Shown: in pieces, positions 34,137 through 42,219 of the stretch
Position numbering within the stretch: position 1 is the stretch's first letter
Layout: each line of letters begins with the position of its first letter
Source: CAYOYK01 sp964408185
GTDB lineage: Bacteria > Bacillota > Clostridia > Christensenellales > Aristaeellaceae
Reading direction: 5' to 3'
Length of the DNA: 64,000 nt
Assembly (NCBI GenBank): GCA_964408185.1
Contig: CAYOYK010000012.1
Coordinates: 1-64,000 of the forward strand
The notes under the pieces: model-generated
The model's input: only the letters and a program-made list of their open reading frames with translations
What the model was told of the DNA's origin: nothing
Database searches by the model: none
Translations under genes and position numbers: made by a program

Positions 34137-37100
34137 TGCGCCTTCTCCTCCTTCGCGTAAAGCGCGGCCTGCGGTATGCCGTAGGGCAGGCGTCTCTTGC
34201 GCTTGGGATCAATGCGGATTTCAATGGCCGACAGCGCGAGGGTAAGCAGCCACGTGATCACAAAGTAGATGACGGCCGTCGTAATCAGCGGGAAGAACGC
34301 CTCATAGGTGCGGCTTCGGATGAGATCGGACATCTTGGTCAAATCCATAATGGAGATATAGCCGACCACCGAGGTCATTTTGACCATGGAGATGAACTCG
34401 CCCTTGTACACCGGCAGGAAATGCCGCGCGGCCTGCGGCAGCGTGATGTACAGGAAGGCCTGCGCGCGCGTGTAGCCAAGCGCCGAGGCCGCCTCGATCT
34501 GCCCGCGATCCACCGCGTCTATGCCGGTCCGCATCATCTCGGACGCGTACACGCCAAAGTTGATGGAGAAGCCGATCACGGCGACCAGCACGGGATCGAC
34601 GTCGCCAAAGACAATGAAGTACAGGATCATCAAAATGACCACGATGGGCGTGCCCTGTATCACGCGGATGAGCACCTTGGCGGGCACGCACAGCCAAGCG
34701 TGCCGCGAGCGCCGCGCCATGCATATGCCAAACCCAATCAGCGTCCCCGCCAGCGCCGAAAGCACCGAGATGACCAGCGTCGTCCACAGTCCCTGCGCCA
34801 TCATCTTCCAGCGATCCTCGCGGAGGAAGGTGCGCTCGAAGCTGGCGGCTACGCCCTCAAAGAATGTCGCGCCGCCTTGCGCGGCGGCATCCTCCGAAAG
34901 AACCAACAGCGTGGAATAGCAATCCATATAGCTGTCGGAAAACAGAATGGCTTCCTGCCGTTCCGGCGTGATGTTCAGGTTGGCCACCACAAGGTCCAAG
35001 CGGCCCCCGCTGAGCCCGGCGATCAGCGAGCCGTAATCCATCACCGAAAATTCCACGCTCATGTTCAGCGCCAGCCCGATGCGCTCGCTCAGCTCGATAT
35101 CGTAGCCGGTCAGCACGCCGTCCGCATAGAAGGTTCTGCCGTCAATCTGAGCGGACGTGCCGATGCGCAGCGTACCGGTGGGGGCTGTGGGCAAAGCGAT
35201 GGTCGGCATTGCGGTGTTTCGCCCGTCAATCCAGTAGGCGTACATTTCATCCAGCGTGCCGTCGCTTTTCCAGCCCTTTATCAGCTCGTTAATCTGCGCC
35301 TGAAGGTCGGCTCTGTTCTTGGGCAGGCCCACGCAAATGCTGATGTCGCCAAAGGAATCCTGCAAGACCTCGCTGCCCTCCACCTCGTCCTGCGCGAAGA
35401 CGCACGTGAGGTTGTCATGCGCGATAGCGTCCACCTTGCCGGCTTTCAGGGCGGCCGTCAGGTCGGAGTTGTTGGTAAAGTAAACCAGCTCCGCCTTGTC
35501 AAAATACCTTTCGGCATAGCTTTGCGACGCCGAGCCTTGCGGCAGCGCGATGCGCACGCCGGGCTGGTTATAATCCGCAATGGATTTTGTCGTCTCCGCC
35601 GGGGCGTACTCGCCCTTCATAATTAGCACGACGCGGTTATCGAAGGTGGGGTCGGAGAACAGCATGCTCTCCTTGCGTTCCTCGGTAACGGAAATGGTGG
35701 AGGCGGCGATGTCCGCCTTGCCGCTTGAAACCGCGGCGATCATGCCGGAGAAGTTGTAGCTATCAAACCTGAGCGAATAGCCGTATTGGTTGGCAAAACG
35801 AATCAGCAGCTCGATCTCGTAGCCCATTTGCTCTCCGCCCTGGTTGTAGCAGAAGGGATAGTGGTCGCCCGTGATTGCGATGATGATCTGACCGGCTTCG
35901 CCGGAGCCGCTCAGCGCCGTCATTGAGGGAAAGCTCTCCGCCTTGCCCGTGCCATACGCGGTCTTGAGGGCGTCCAGCGTGCCGTCCGCCTTCAGATCCG
36001 CAAGGAACTGGTTCAGCCGGTCGCGCAGCGCCTCGCTGCTTTTGCTGAGCGCAAAGGCATATTGGTTGGTATCCAGCGTCAGCAAGGGGGGCGCGTATAC
36101 GTCCAGCCCCTGCCGCAGATATTCGGCGTAGTTGGCCCAGTCCGTAATCTGTGCGCGAACCTTATCTTGCAGCACGGCCAGCACGGCGTCGGCATTGGAG
36201 TTAAAGTGCAGGATCGGGCTGTCCGGGAACAGGCGCTGCGCGGTTCCTTCATGCGTGGAGCCCTCCAGTACGCCGATGCTTTCCCCCTCCAGAAAGGCTT
36301 TCGCGCCCTCCAGCGTGTTTAGGTCAGTCGCTTTCTCTGCGGGCTTCAAAGCCGCGGGCAGCACCATCACCACGCCGCCGATATAGTCCGGGTCGCTGAA
36401 CAGCACGCTCTTTGCGCGTTCCTCGGTGATGGAAATGCAGCAGCAGCCCAAGTCGTACTTGCCGGACAGCACGCCGGGGATGATCGACGCGAAGTCGGTT
36501 ACGGTAAATTCCAGATCGTACCCGAAATCGGCCGCGACATGGTAGAGGATCTCGATCTCGTACCCCATAACGGTGTTGTCCTTCAGCATGGCAAAGGGAA
36601 CCTGCGAGGCGTCTACGGCGACGCGCAGCGTGCCGTTCTCGCCGGTCAGCGCATAGTCCCCCAGCGCATACTGGCTTTCATCGCCCGAAAACCAGCGCGC
36701 GTCGATCTGATCCAGCGTGCCGTCGCTCTTCAGCCTTGCGAGGGTCTGGTTCAGCTGTTCGCAAAGCGCCGTGTCGGTTTTTGGCATTGCAAACCCGTAG
36801 CAGTCCTCCACCACCACGCAGTCGGGCATGTACAGCTCGCTGCTTTGAGCCATGGCGTTGCGCGCCACCGGCTGGTCCGAAAGGAACGCGTCGATCTTTT
36901 TTGCCTTCAGCGCCGCGATGAGGTCGGTCACGCTGGCATAGTAAACCTTTTTGCTATCCGGGAACTGTTCGTCCGCGATCGCGTCAAAGATCGTGCCCGT
37001 AACGATCCCAATGCTCTTGCCCTTCAGGTATCCCTGCAGACCTTGGACGGTCCACTCGTCCGGGACCGCGAAAGGCTCCTCCGCGCGCGATACGCGAACG

Positions 37101-37183
37101 GGCGCGATCAGGAGCGCGAGCAGCAGCAAGACGGCCAACGCCGCACGCGCGAGGGGATGGAATCCGAAACGCCGTGTATTCAT
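34133..37183 (-). CDS. Polar-amino-acid-type ABC permease fused to six SBP lobes (C-N-C-N-C-N-TM)
   Basis: The 1016-residue protein has a signal peptide (to about 34), then lobes in the order C (46-165), N (184-275), C (290-410), N (432-523), C (533-652), N (669-762). A GlnP-type permease follows (about 795-985) with EAA loop IEAASALGYTRAQAFLYITLP. N-lobes show GYEIEILYHVAADFGY, GYEIELLIRFANQYGY and GYDIELSERIGLALN plus SITEER/SVTEER/NITPER. So there are two complete central SBPs, plus an unpaired C-lobe at the front and an unpaired N-lobe next to the membrane. The ATG at 37183 is chosen over an upstream GTG; its ribosome site (GGTGG) is weak. Confidence 0.9.
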   Translation of the reverse strand: MNTRRFGFHPLARAALAVLLLLALLIAPVRVSRAEEPFAVPDEWTVQGLQGYLKGKSIGIVTGTIFDAIADEQFPDSKKVYYASVTDLIAALKAKKIDAFLSDQPVARNAMAQSSELYMPDCVVVEDCYGFAMPKTDTALCEQLNQTLARLKSDGTLDQIDARWFSGDESQYALGDYALTGENGTLRVAVDASQVPFAMLKDNTVMGYEIEILYHVAADFGYDLEFTVTDFASIIPGVLSGKYDLGCCCISITEERAKSVLFSDPDYIGGVVMVLPAALKPAEKATDLNTLEGAKAFLEGESIGVLEGSTHEGTAQRLFPDSPILHFNSNADAVLAVLQDKVRAQITDWANYAEYLRQGLDVYAPPLLTLDTNQYAFALSKSSEALRDRLNQFLADLKADGTLDALKTAYGTGKAESFPSMTALSGSGEAGQIIIAITGDHYPFCYNQGGEQMGYEIELLIRFANQYGYSLRFDSYNFSGMIAAVSSGKADIAASTISVTEERKESMLFSDPTFDNRVVLIMKGEYAPAETTKSIADYNQPGVRIALPQGSASQSYAERYFDKAELVYFTNNSDLTAALKAGKVDAIAHDNLTCVFAQDEVEGSEVLQDSFGDISICVGLPKNRADLQAQINELIKGWKSDGTLDEMYAYWIDGRNTAMPTIALPTAPTGTLRIGTSAQIDGRTFYADGVLTGYDIELSERIGLALNMSVEFSVMDYGSLIAGLSGGRLDLVVANLNITPERQEAILFSDSYMDCYSTLLVLSEDAAAQGGATFFEGVAASFERTFLREDRWKMMAQGLWTTLVISVLSALAGTLIGFGICMARRSRHAWLCVPAKVLIRVIQGTPIVVILMILYFIVFGDVDPVLVAVIGFSINFGVYASEMMRTGIDAVDRGQIEAASALGYTRAQAFLYITLPQAARHFLPVYKGEFISMVKMTSVVGYISIMDLTKMSDLIRSRTYEAFFPLITTAVIYFVITWLLTLALSAIEIRIDPKRKRRLPYGIPQAALYAKEEKAQ

Positions 37184-37228
37184 ATTGGCTTCTACCACCC
37201 ATCTTCAGTTCAGTTTTTTGTTTGTAAA

Positions 37229-37257
37229 ATTATAGCACGCTTGACTTTGCGTGTCAA
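37229..37257 (-). promoter_or_regulatory. Promoter of the second SBP-permease/ATPase operon
   Basis: On the minus strand a consensus TTGACA (37252-37257) and TATAAT (37229-37234) are separated by 17 nt. Confidence 0.85.
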
Positions 37258-37338
37258 TCGGCTTGGATACGCCTCCGCACGTTGAAACGAAGGGTTACTG
37301 GGTCGCCCTCATCGGCGGCGGCGCGTCCGCATTTCCTC

Positions 37339-37367
37339 TTGCAGTTTCCGGCCGTCAACGCTATCAT
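37339..37367 (+). promoter_or_regulatory. Promoter of the molybdopterin-binding gene
   Basis: TTGCAG (37339-37344) and TATCAT (37362-37367) are separated by 17 nt, about 30 nt upstream of the start. Confidence 0.6.
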
Positions 37368-37400
37368 AGGGGCATCTACTGCAAGCGGGAGGACGATCGC

Positions 37401-38426
37401 ATGAAGCTGCTGCGAACGGAGGACGCCGTGGGGCAGGTGCTTTGCCACGACGTGACGCAGATCATCCGGGGCGTGACCAAGGACGCCGTGTTTCGCAAGG
37501 GGCACATCATCCGCGAGGAGGACGTGCCCGTGCTGCTGAGCGTCGGCAAGGAGCATGTGTACATTTGGGAATGCGACGAGCTCTCCCTGCACGAGAACGA
37601 CGCGGCCGAGATCCTGCGCGCGCTCTGCCAGAGCGGGCACATGCATGCCTCCGGCCCCAAGGAGGGCAAAATCGAGCTGATTGCGGACTGCGACGGGCTT
37701 TTTCTGGTCGATACCGACCGCCTGCGCGCCGTGAACAGCCTTGGCGAGCTGATGATCGCCACGCGGCCCTCCGGCTTTGTGGTCCAAAAGGGCGATAAGC
37801 TGTGCGGCGCGCGCGTCATCCCGCTGGTGATCGGCAAGGCCAAAATGGAGGCTGCCAAGCGCGCGGCGGGCGAACGTCCCCTGCTCCGGCTTTTGCCAAT
37901 CTCCCCGAAGCGGTATGGCCTGATTACCACCGGCAGCGAGGTCTATCGCGGCCGAATCGAAGATACGTTCAGCCCCGTCGTTATCGGGAAGATGGCGGAG
38001 TATCGCTGCACGCTGGCCGCGCACGCTGTCTGCGACGATGACCCCACCCGCATTGCGGAGGCCATCCGCGAGATGCTGCAAAAGGGCTGCGAGCTGGTGC
38101 TGTGCACCGGCGGCATGAGCGTGGACCCGGACGACCGCACCCCCCTTGCCATTCGGGAGAGCGGAGCGGAGGTCGTCTCCTACGGCGCGCCCGTGCTGCC
38201 GGGCGCGATGTTCCTCGTCGGCTACATGCCGGACGGCCGCCCCGTGTGCGGCTTGCCGGGCTGCGTGATGTACGCCAAGCGCACCGTGTTTGATCTCGCC
38301 CTGCCCCGTCTGCTGGCTGGCGAGCGGGTCACGCCGGAATATCTGGCGGGGCTGGGCAACGGCGGCCTGTGCCTGAACTGCGAGACCTGCCGCTTCCCAA
38401 ATTGCGGCTTTGGCAAGGGCGTATGA
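37401..38426 (+). CDS. MoeA/CinA-like molybdopterin-binding protein with Cys-rich tail
   Basis: The 341-residue protein has a MoCF_biosynth (MogA/MoeA-fold) domain in its second half: GLITTGSEVYRGRIEDTF, then ELVLCTGGMSVDPDDRTP and LPGAMFLVGY ... VCGLPGCVMY. The N-terminal part starts with the MoeA-like LLRTEDAVGQVLCHDVTQI but is shorter than MoeA. The C terminus ends in CxxCxxCxxxxC (GGLCLNCETCRFPNCGFG), which could bind Zn or Fe-S. With modABC downstream it belongs to molybdenum or tungsten cofactor handling. The ATG at 37401 has GGAGG 8 nt upstream. Confidence 0.88.
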   Translation: MKLLRTEDAVGQVLCHDVTQIIRGVTKDAVFRKGHIIREEDVPVLLSVGKEHVYIWECDELSLHENDAAEILRALCQSGHMHASGPKEGKIELIADCDGLFLVDTDRLRAVNSLGELMIATRPSGFVVQKGDKLCGARVIPLVIGKAKMEAAKRAAGERPLLRLLPISPKRYGLITTGSEVYRGRIEDTFSPVVIGKMAEYRCTLAAHAVCDDDPTRIAEAIREMLQKGCELVLCTGGMSVDPDDRTPLAIRESGAEVVSYGAPVLPGAMFLVGYMPDGRPVCGLPGCVMYAKRTVFDLALPRLLAGERVTPEYLAGLGNGGLCLNCETCRFPNCGFGKGV

Positions 38427-38578
38427 GCAAATCGGCACAAAAAGGATTTCCCTATGCGATTGACGAATGTCGGATATATCTCATGCTCCGGCGTCCGCCG
38501 CATACCACCGTCACAGGGCGTGTAAATCCACGCTTGTGAAATAAAAGCCCCCGAACAGGGGACAGCTAGGAGACCCGT
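38427..38578 (+). other. Leader between the Mo-cofactor gene and modA, with two small hairpins
   Basis: This 152-nt leader holds hairpins GCGTG/CACGC (38519-38534 region) and CCCC/GGGG (38549-38562 region) just before the modA ribosome site AGGAG. It does not match the Moco riboswitch pattern that I know. Its role is unknown. Confidence 0.4.
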
Positions 38579-39394
38579 ATGAAAAAAGCCCTTTCTCTGG
38601 TACTGGCCGTTGTGATGTGCCTGTGCGCGGTAAGCGCCGTGGCCGAAGCGACCGAAAAGACGGAGCTGGTGGTGTTCGCCGCCGCCTCCATGACCGAGAC
38701 CCTCACGCAGATCAAGGATCTGTACGAGGCCGCGAACCCCGGCGTGACGCTGGTATTCAACTTTGACTCGTCCGGCACACTCAAAACCCAAATTCAGGAG
38801 GGCGCGGAGTGCGATTTGTTCATCTCCGCCGGGCAGAAGCAGATGAACCAGCTCGATATCGCCGCGAGCGCCGAGAGCAACCCGGACGGCCTCGATTTTG
38901 TGCTGGAGGGAAGCCGCGTCAACCTGCTGGAAAACAAGGTGACACTCTGCGTGCCGGAGGGCAATCCCAAGGCCATTCTCAGCTTTGACGATCTGGCCGC
39001 GCGTATCGGCGGCGAGGAGCTGCTGATGGCCATGGGCAACAGCGATGTGCCCGTCGGCCAATACACGCAAAAGATCCTCGCTTTCTACGCTCTCGACGAG
39101 GAAGCCCTCGCCGCCGGCGGAAAAATCACCTACGGCACCAACGTCAAGGAGGTCACCACGCAAATCAGCGAGAGCAGCGTGGATTGCGGCGTTGTGTACT
39201 GCACCGACGCGTACAGCGCCGGGCTGACGGTTGTGGATTCCGCCACCGCCGAGATGTGCGGTCAGGTGATCTACCCCGCCGCCGTGATGAAGGACAGCAA
39301 GCAGGCCGAGGCGGCGCAGGCGTTCCTTGACTACCTGCAAACCCCGGAGGCCATGGCCGTGTTCGAGGCGGTTGGCTTCTCCGCCGTGCAATAA
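38579..39394 (+). CDS. modA: Molybdate-binding protein ModA
   Basis: The 271-residue SBP has a signal peptide ending AVA/EATE. ModA landmarks are LVVFAAASMTETLTQIKDLYE, FNFDSSGTLKTQIQEGAECDLFISAG and VDCGVVYCTDAYSAG. It captures molybdate (possibly tungstate) for ModBC. No lipobox is present. AGGAG precedes the ATG. First gene of modABC. Confidence 0.94.
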   Translation: MKKALSLVLAVVMCLCAVSAVAEATEKTELVVFAAASMTETLTQIKDLYEAANPGVTLVFNFDSSGTLKTQIQEGAECDLFISAGQKQMNQLDIAASAESNPDGLDFVLEGSRVNLLENKVTLCVPEGNPKAILSFDDLAARIGGEELLMAMGNSDVPVGQYTQKILAFYALDEEALAAGGKITYGTNVKEVTTQISESSVDCGVVYCTDAYSAGLTVVDSATAEMCGQVIYPAAVMKDSKQAEAAQAFLDYLQTPEAMAVFEAVGFSAVQ

Positions 39395-39401
39395 AGCCAT
39401 G

Positions 39402-39439
39402 AACGGGCAGGCCGAGCGGCAGCGTTCCGCCTGCCCGTT
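39402..39439 (+). terminator. Terminator-like hairpin between modA and modB
   Basis: A perfect 11-bp stem AACGGGCAGGC/GCCTGCCCGTT is followed by TTTTGC. It probably limits read-through so that ModA is made in excess over ModBC. An ATG lying in the stem is therefore unlikely to be the modB start. Confidence 0.8.
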
Positions 39440-39464
39440 TTGCATTAGCTGGGAGTGGACGCTC

Positions 39465-40136
39465 GTGGATTGGTACCCGCTTTGGAACTCGCTGCGCATC
39501 GCGGCCATCAGCAGCGTGGCGGTGTTTTTTGTTGGCGTTTTTGCCGCCTACTATGTAGCGCGGCTGCCCCGCATCATCAAGGGCATTCTGGATGTGGCGC
39601 TCACGCTGCCCATGGTGCTGCCGCCCACGGTGGTGGGCTATTTTTTGCTGCTGATCTTCGGGATCAAGCGCCCGCTTGGCATGCTGCTGGATTCCATCGG
39701 CTTTCGGTTTGTCATGACATGGTACGGCGGCGTGCTCGCGGCCAGCGTGGTCGCGTTTCCGCTGATGTACCGCACCGCGCGCGGCGCGTTTGAGAGCTTT
39801 GACGATACGCTGGCTTACTCCGGGCAGACGCTGGGTCTGAGCAACACATTCATCTTTTGGCGCATCCGCATGCCGTACTGCCGACAGGGCATTTTGGCGG
39901 GCACCGTGCTGGCCTTCGCGCGCGCGCTGGGCGAGTACGGCGCGACCAGCATGCTCATCGGCTACACGCCGGGCCGAACGGCGACCATCTCCACCTCCGT
40001 GTACCAGTTTTGGCGCACGAACGACGAGAAAAGCGCCTTTCTGTGGGTGATGATCAACTTGGCGATCTCGGCGGTGGTGCTGCTCACAGTCAATATGCTG
40101 GAGCGCAAGCGCCGCAAAGGAGGCGTTCGCGCATGA
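39465..40136 (+). CDS. modB: Molybdate ABC permease ModB
   Basis: The 223-residue membrane protein has five to six helices and the binding-protein-dependent permease loop GQTLGLSNTFIFWRIRMP followed by ARALGEYGATSML, typical of ModB. I place the start at GTG 39465 (VDWYPLWNSLRIA), 9 nt after GGGAG (39451-39455). The earlier ATG at 39399 would translate through the intercistronic hairpin and yield an atypical N terminus. The stop overlaps modC by 4 nt. Confidence 0.9.
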   Translation: MDWYPLWNSLRIAAISSVAVFFVGVFAAYYVARLPRIIKGILDVALTLPMVLPPTVVGYFLLLIFGIKRPLGMLLDSIGFRFVMTWYGGVLAASVVAFPLMYRTARGAFESFDDTLAYSGQTLGLSNTFIFWRIRMPYCRQGILAGTVLAFARALGEYGATSMLIGYTPGRTATISTSVYQFWRTNDEKSAFLWVMINLAISAVVLLTVNMLERKRRKGGVRA

Positions 40137-41191
40137 GCCTGACGGTCGATATCCGCAAGCGCGCGGGGAGCTTCCGCTTGGATGCGCAGTTTACGGCCGA
40201 GGACGGCGTGATGGGCATTCTGGGCGCGTCCGGCTGCGGCAAAAGCATGACGCTCAAGTGCATCGCGGGCATAGAGGAGCCGGACGAGGGGTTTATCTCG
40301 TTGGGCGGCGTAACGCTGTTTGACAGCGCCCGGCACGTCAACCTGAAGCCGCAGGCGCGGCAGGTCGGCTACCTGTTCCAGAGCTACGCGCTGTTCCCCA
40401 ATATGACGGTGCGCCAGAACATCCTGTGCGGCCTGCGCCGCCAGCGGGACAGGCGGGAGCGCGTGCGCCTCTGCGACGAGGCCGTCGCGCTGATGCAGCT
40501 GTGCGGGCTGGAGCGGCGCTACCCCGCGCAGCTATCCGGCGGGCAGCAGCAGCGCGTCGCGCTGGCACGCATTCTGGTCAGCCAGCCCAAGCTGCTGATG
40601 CTGGACGAGCCCTTCTCCGCGCTGGATACGCACCTGCGGGACAAGCTGCAGGTGGAAATGAAGCGCGTGCTCCGGCAATACGGCGGGGTATCGCTGCTGG
40701 TGACGCACAGCCGGGACGAGGCCTACCACCTGTGCGATACCCTCGCCCTGATGGACGAAGGCGCGATCCACACGCACCAAGGCACCAAGGCGCTGTTTGC
40801 CGACCCGCAAACCATCGCGGGCGCGCGCATGACCGGCTGCAAGAACATCACCCGCGCCGTCCGCGTGGGCGAGTACGAAATCGACGCGCCTGATTGGGGC
40901 GTGCGTCTGCACACGGCGCAGCGCGTTCGGGACGGCCTGTGCGCAGTCGGTATCCGCGCGCATTATTTCAGCGAGCGCTGCGCACAGAACGCGTATCCCG
41001 TACAGATCGTCGGCATGATGGAGGAGCCGTTCGAGGACATTGTACAATTCCGGTATGCCGACCAAGCGCCGGACGCGGAGGCGCTGTGGTGGCGGCTGCC
41101 CAAGGAGCGCAGGCCGCAGAGCGAGCAAGTAACGCTTGGACTCGCGCCCGCGAACGTGCTGCCGCTGTACGGCACCTCCGGCCCAACCTGA
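40133..41191 (+). CDS. modC: Molybdate ABC ATPase ModC
   Basis: The 352-residue ATPase has Walker A GASGCGKSM, QSYALFPNMTV, signature LSGGQQQR, Walker B LLMLDEPFSALD and switch THSRDEAYHLCD. The C-terminal 110 residues are a regulatory extension that does not read as a clear TOBE/Mop pair. GGAGG precedes the ATG, which overlaps the modB stop. It powers molybdate uptake. Confidence 0.93.
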   Translation: MSLTVDIRKRAGSFRLDAQFTAEDGVMGILGASGCGKSMTLKCIAGIEEPDEGFISLGGVTLFDSARHVNLKPQARQVGYLFQSYALFPNMTVRQNILCGLRRQRDRRERVRLCDEAVALMQLCGLERRYPAQLSGGQQQRVALARILVSQPKLLMLDEPFSALDTHLRDKLQVEMKRVLRQYGGVSLLVTHSRDEAYHLCDTLALMDEGAIHTHQGTKALFADPQTIAGARMTGCKNITRAVRVGEYEIDAPDWGVRLHTAQRVRDGLCAVGIRAHYFSERCAQNAYPVQIVGMMEEPFEDIVQFRYADQAPDAEALWWRLPKERRPQSEQVTLGLAPANVLPLYGTSGPT

Positions 41192-41203
41192 CAAGCATAC
41201 GAA

Positions 41204-41235
41204 AAGCCCCGCCGCGGTTGACCGCAGCGGGGCTT
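41204..41235. terminator. Convergent terminator
   Basis: A stem AAGCCCCGCCGCGGT/ACCGCaGCGGGGCTT lies between modC and the convergent nucleoside-type ABC operon. On the minus strand it is followed by TTCG, on the plus strand by ATGC. Confidence 0.8.
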
Positions 41236-41238
41236 ATG

Positions 41239-42219
41239 CTATCTGTCCTCCCGGAAATACGCCAGCCCAAGGCTCGCGGGCGGCTGATCCTCGCGCTTCT
41301 TGCGCAGGCTGGTGAACACCAGCACCACAATCGTCACAAGATACGGGAACGCCTTGAATATCTCCTGCGCATCGCGGCCCAATCCGGGGATGTACAGGTA
41401 CAGGATGTACAGCGCGCCGAACAGCAGCGAGCCCCACAGCGCGTTGAGCGGCTTCCAGCGGGCGAAGATGACCAGCGCGATCGCAAGCCAGCCGCGGTCG
41501 CCAAAGCCGTTGTTCGTCCACGTGCCGCCCGTGTACTCCATTACAAAGTACAGGCCGCCAAGGCCCGCGATCGCTCCGCCGATGCAGGTGGCCAGATACT
41601 TATACCGCGTCACGTTGACGCCCGCCGCGTCGGCTGTGGCGGCGCTTTCGCCCACAGCGCGCAGGTTGAGGCCCTTGCGCGTGTGGTACAAAAACCAGCT
41701 TAGCAGGATCGTCAGCGCAATGCTGAGGTACGTCAGCATGCCATAGCCGAAGATCAGATCTCCCACCACGGGCAGCTTGCTCAGGTATGGGATCTTGGCG
41801 CAGTAGGCGCTCGCGGTCACATCGGTGGATATCTGCCCCACGCCGCCCGCGAGCTTGTACAGCGAGCCGCCGAAAAAGTTGCCGAAGCCTACGCCAAAGG
41901 TCGTCAGCGCAAGGCCCGTCACGTTCTGGTTGGCGCGCAGCGTGATGGTGAGCACGCTGTAAATCAGCCCGCCGAGGCCCGCGCCCAGCAGCGCGCACAG
42001 CATTGAGATCAGCATGCCCACAACGGGCACGGGCGTTTCGACGGCCCGCTCGTAAAAAAACGCGCCCATCAGCCCGCAGATGCCGCCCATGTACATCATG
42101 CCCGGAATGCCGAGGTTCAGGTTGCCGGACTTCTCCGTCATGATCTCGCCGTTGGCGCCAAACAGAATGGCAACGCCCTGCACAATCGCCTTTTGGAGAA
42201 ATATCAACAGGGTGCTCAC
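41239..42219 (-). CDS. BMP-type ABC permease 2 (NupQ/YufQ-like)
   Basis: The 326-residue BPD_transp_2 permease contains GANGEIMTEKSGNLNLGIPGMMYMGG, a strong signature of YufQ/NupQ-type nucleoside permeases, and GESAATADAAGVNVTRYKY (EAA-like loop). It starts at GTG 42219, overlapping the TGA of the other permease (GTGA). With the other permease, the ATPase and the BMP-type binding protein it forms a purine nucleoside or related importer; the substrate is inferred. Confidence 0.9.
   Translation of the reverse strand: MSTLLIFLQKAIVQGVAILFGANGEIMTEKSGNLNLGIPGMMYMGGICGLMGAFFYERAVETPVPVVGMLISMLCALLGAGLGGLIYSVLTITLRANQNVTGLALTTFGVGFGNFFGGSLYKLAGGVGQISTDVTASAYCAKIPYLSKLPVVGDLIFGYGMLTYLSIALTILLSWFLYHTRKGLNLRAVGESAATADAAGVNVTRYKYLATCIGGAIAGLGGLYFVMEYTGGTWTNNGFGDRGWLAIALVIFARWKPLNALWGSLLFGALYILYLYIPGLGRDAQEIFKAFPYLVTIVVLVFTSLRKKREDQPPASLGLAYFREDR

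Noticed and set aside
38427..38578. Moco (molybdenum cofactor) riboswitch
   Set aside because: Location is suggestive, but the known conserved core is not visible; only two short hairpins are present.
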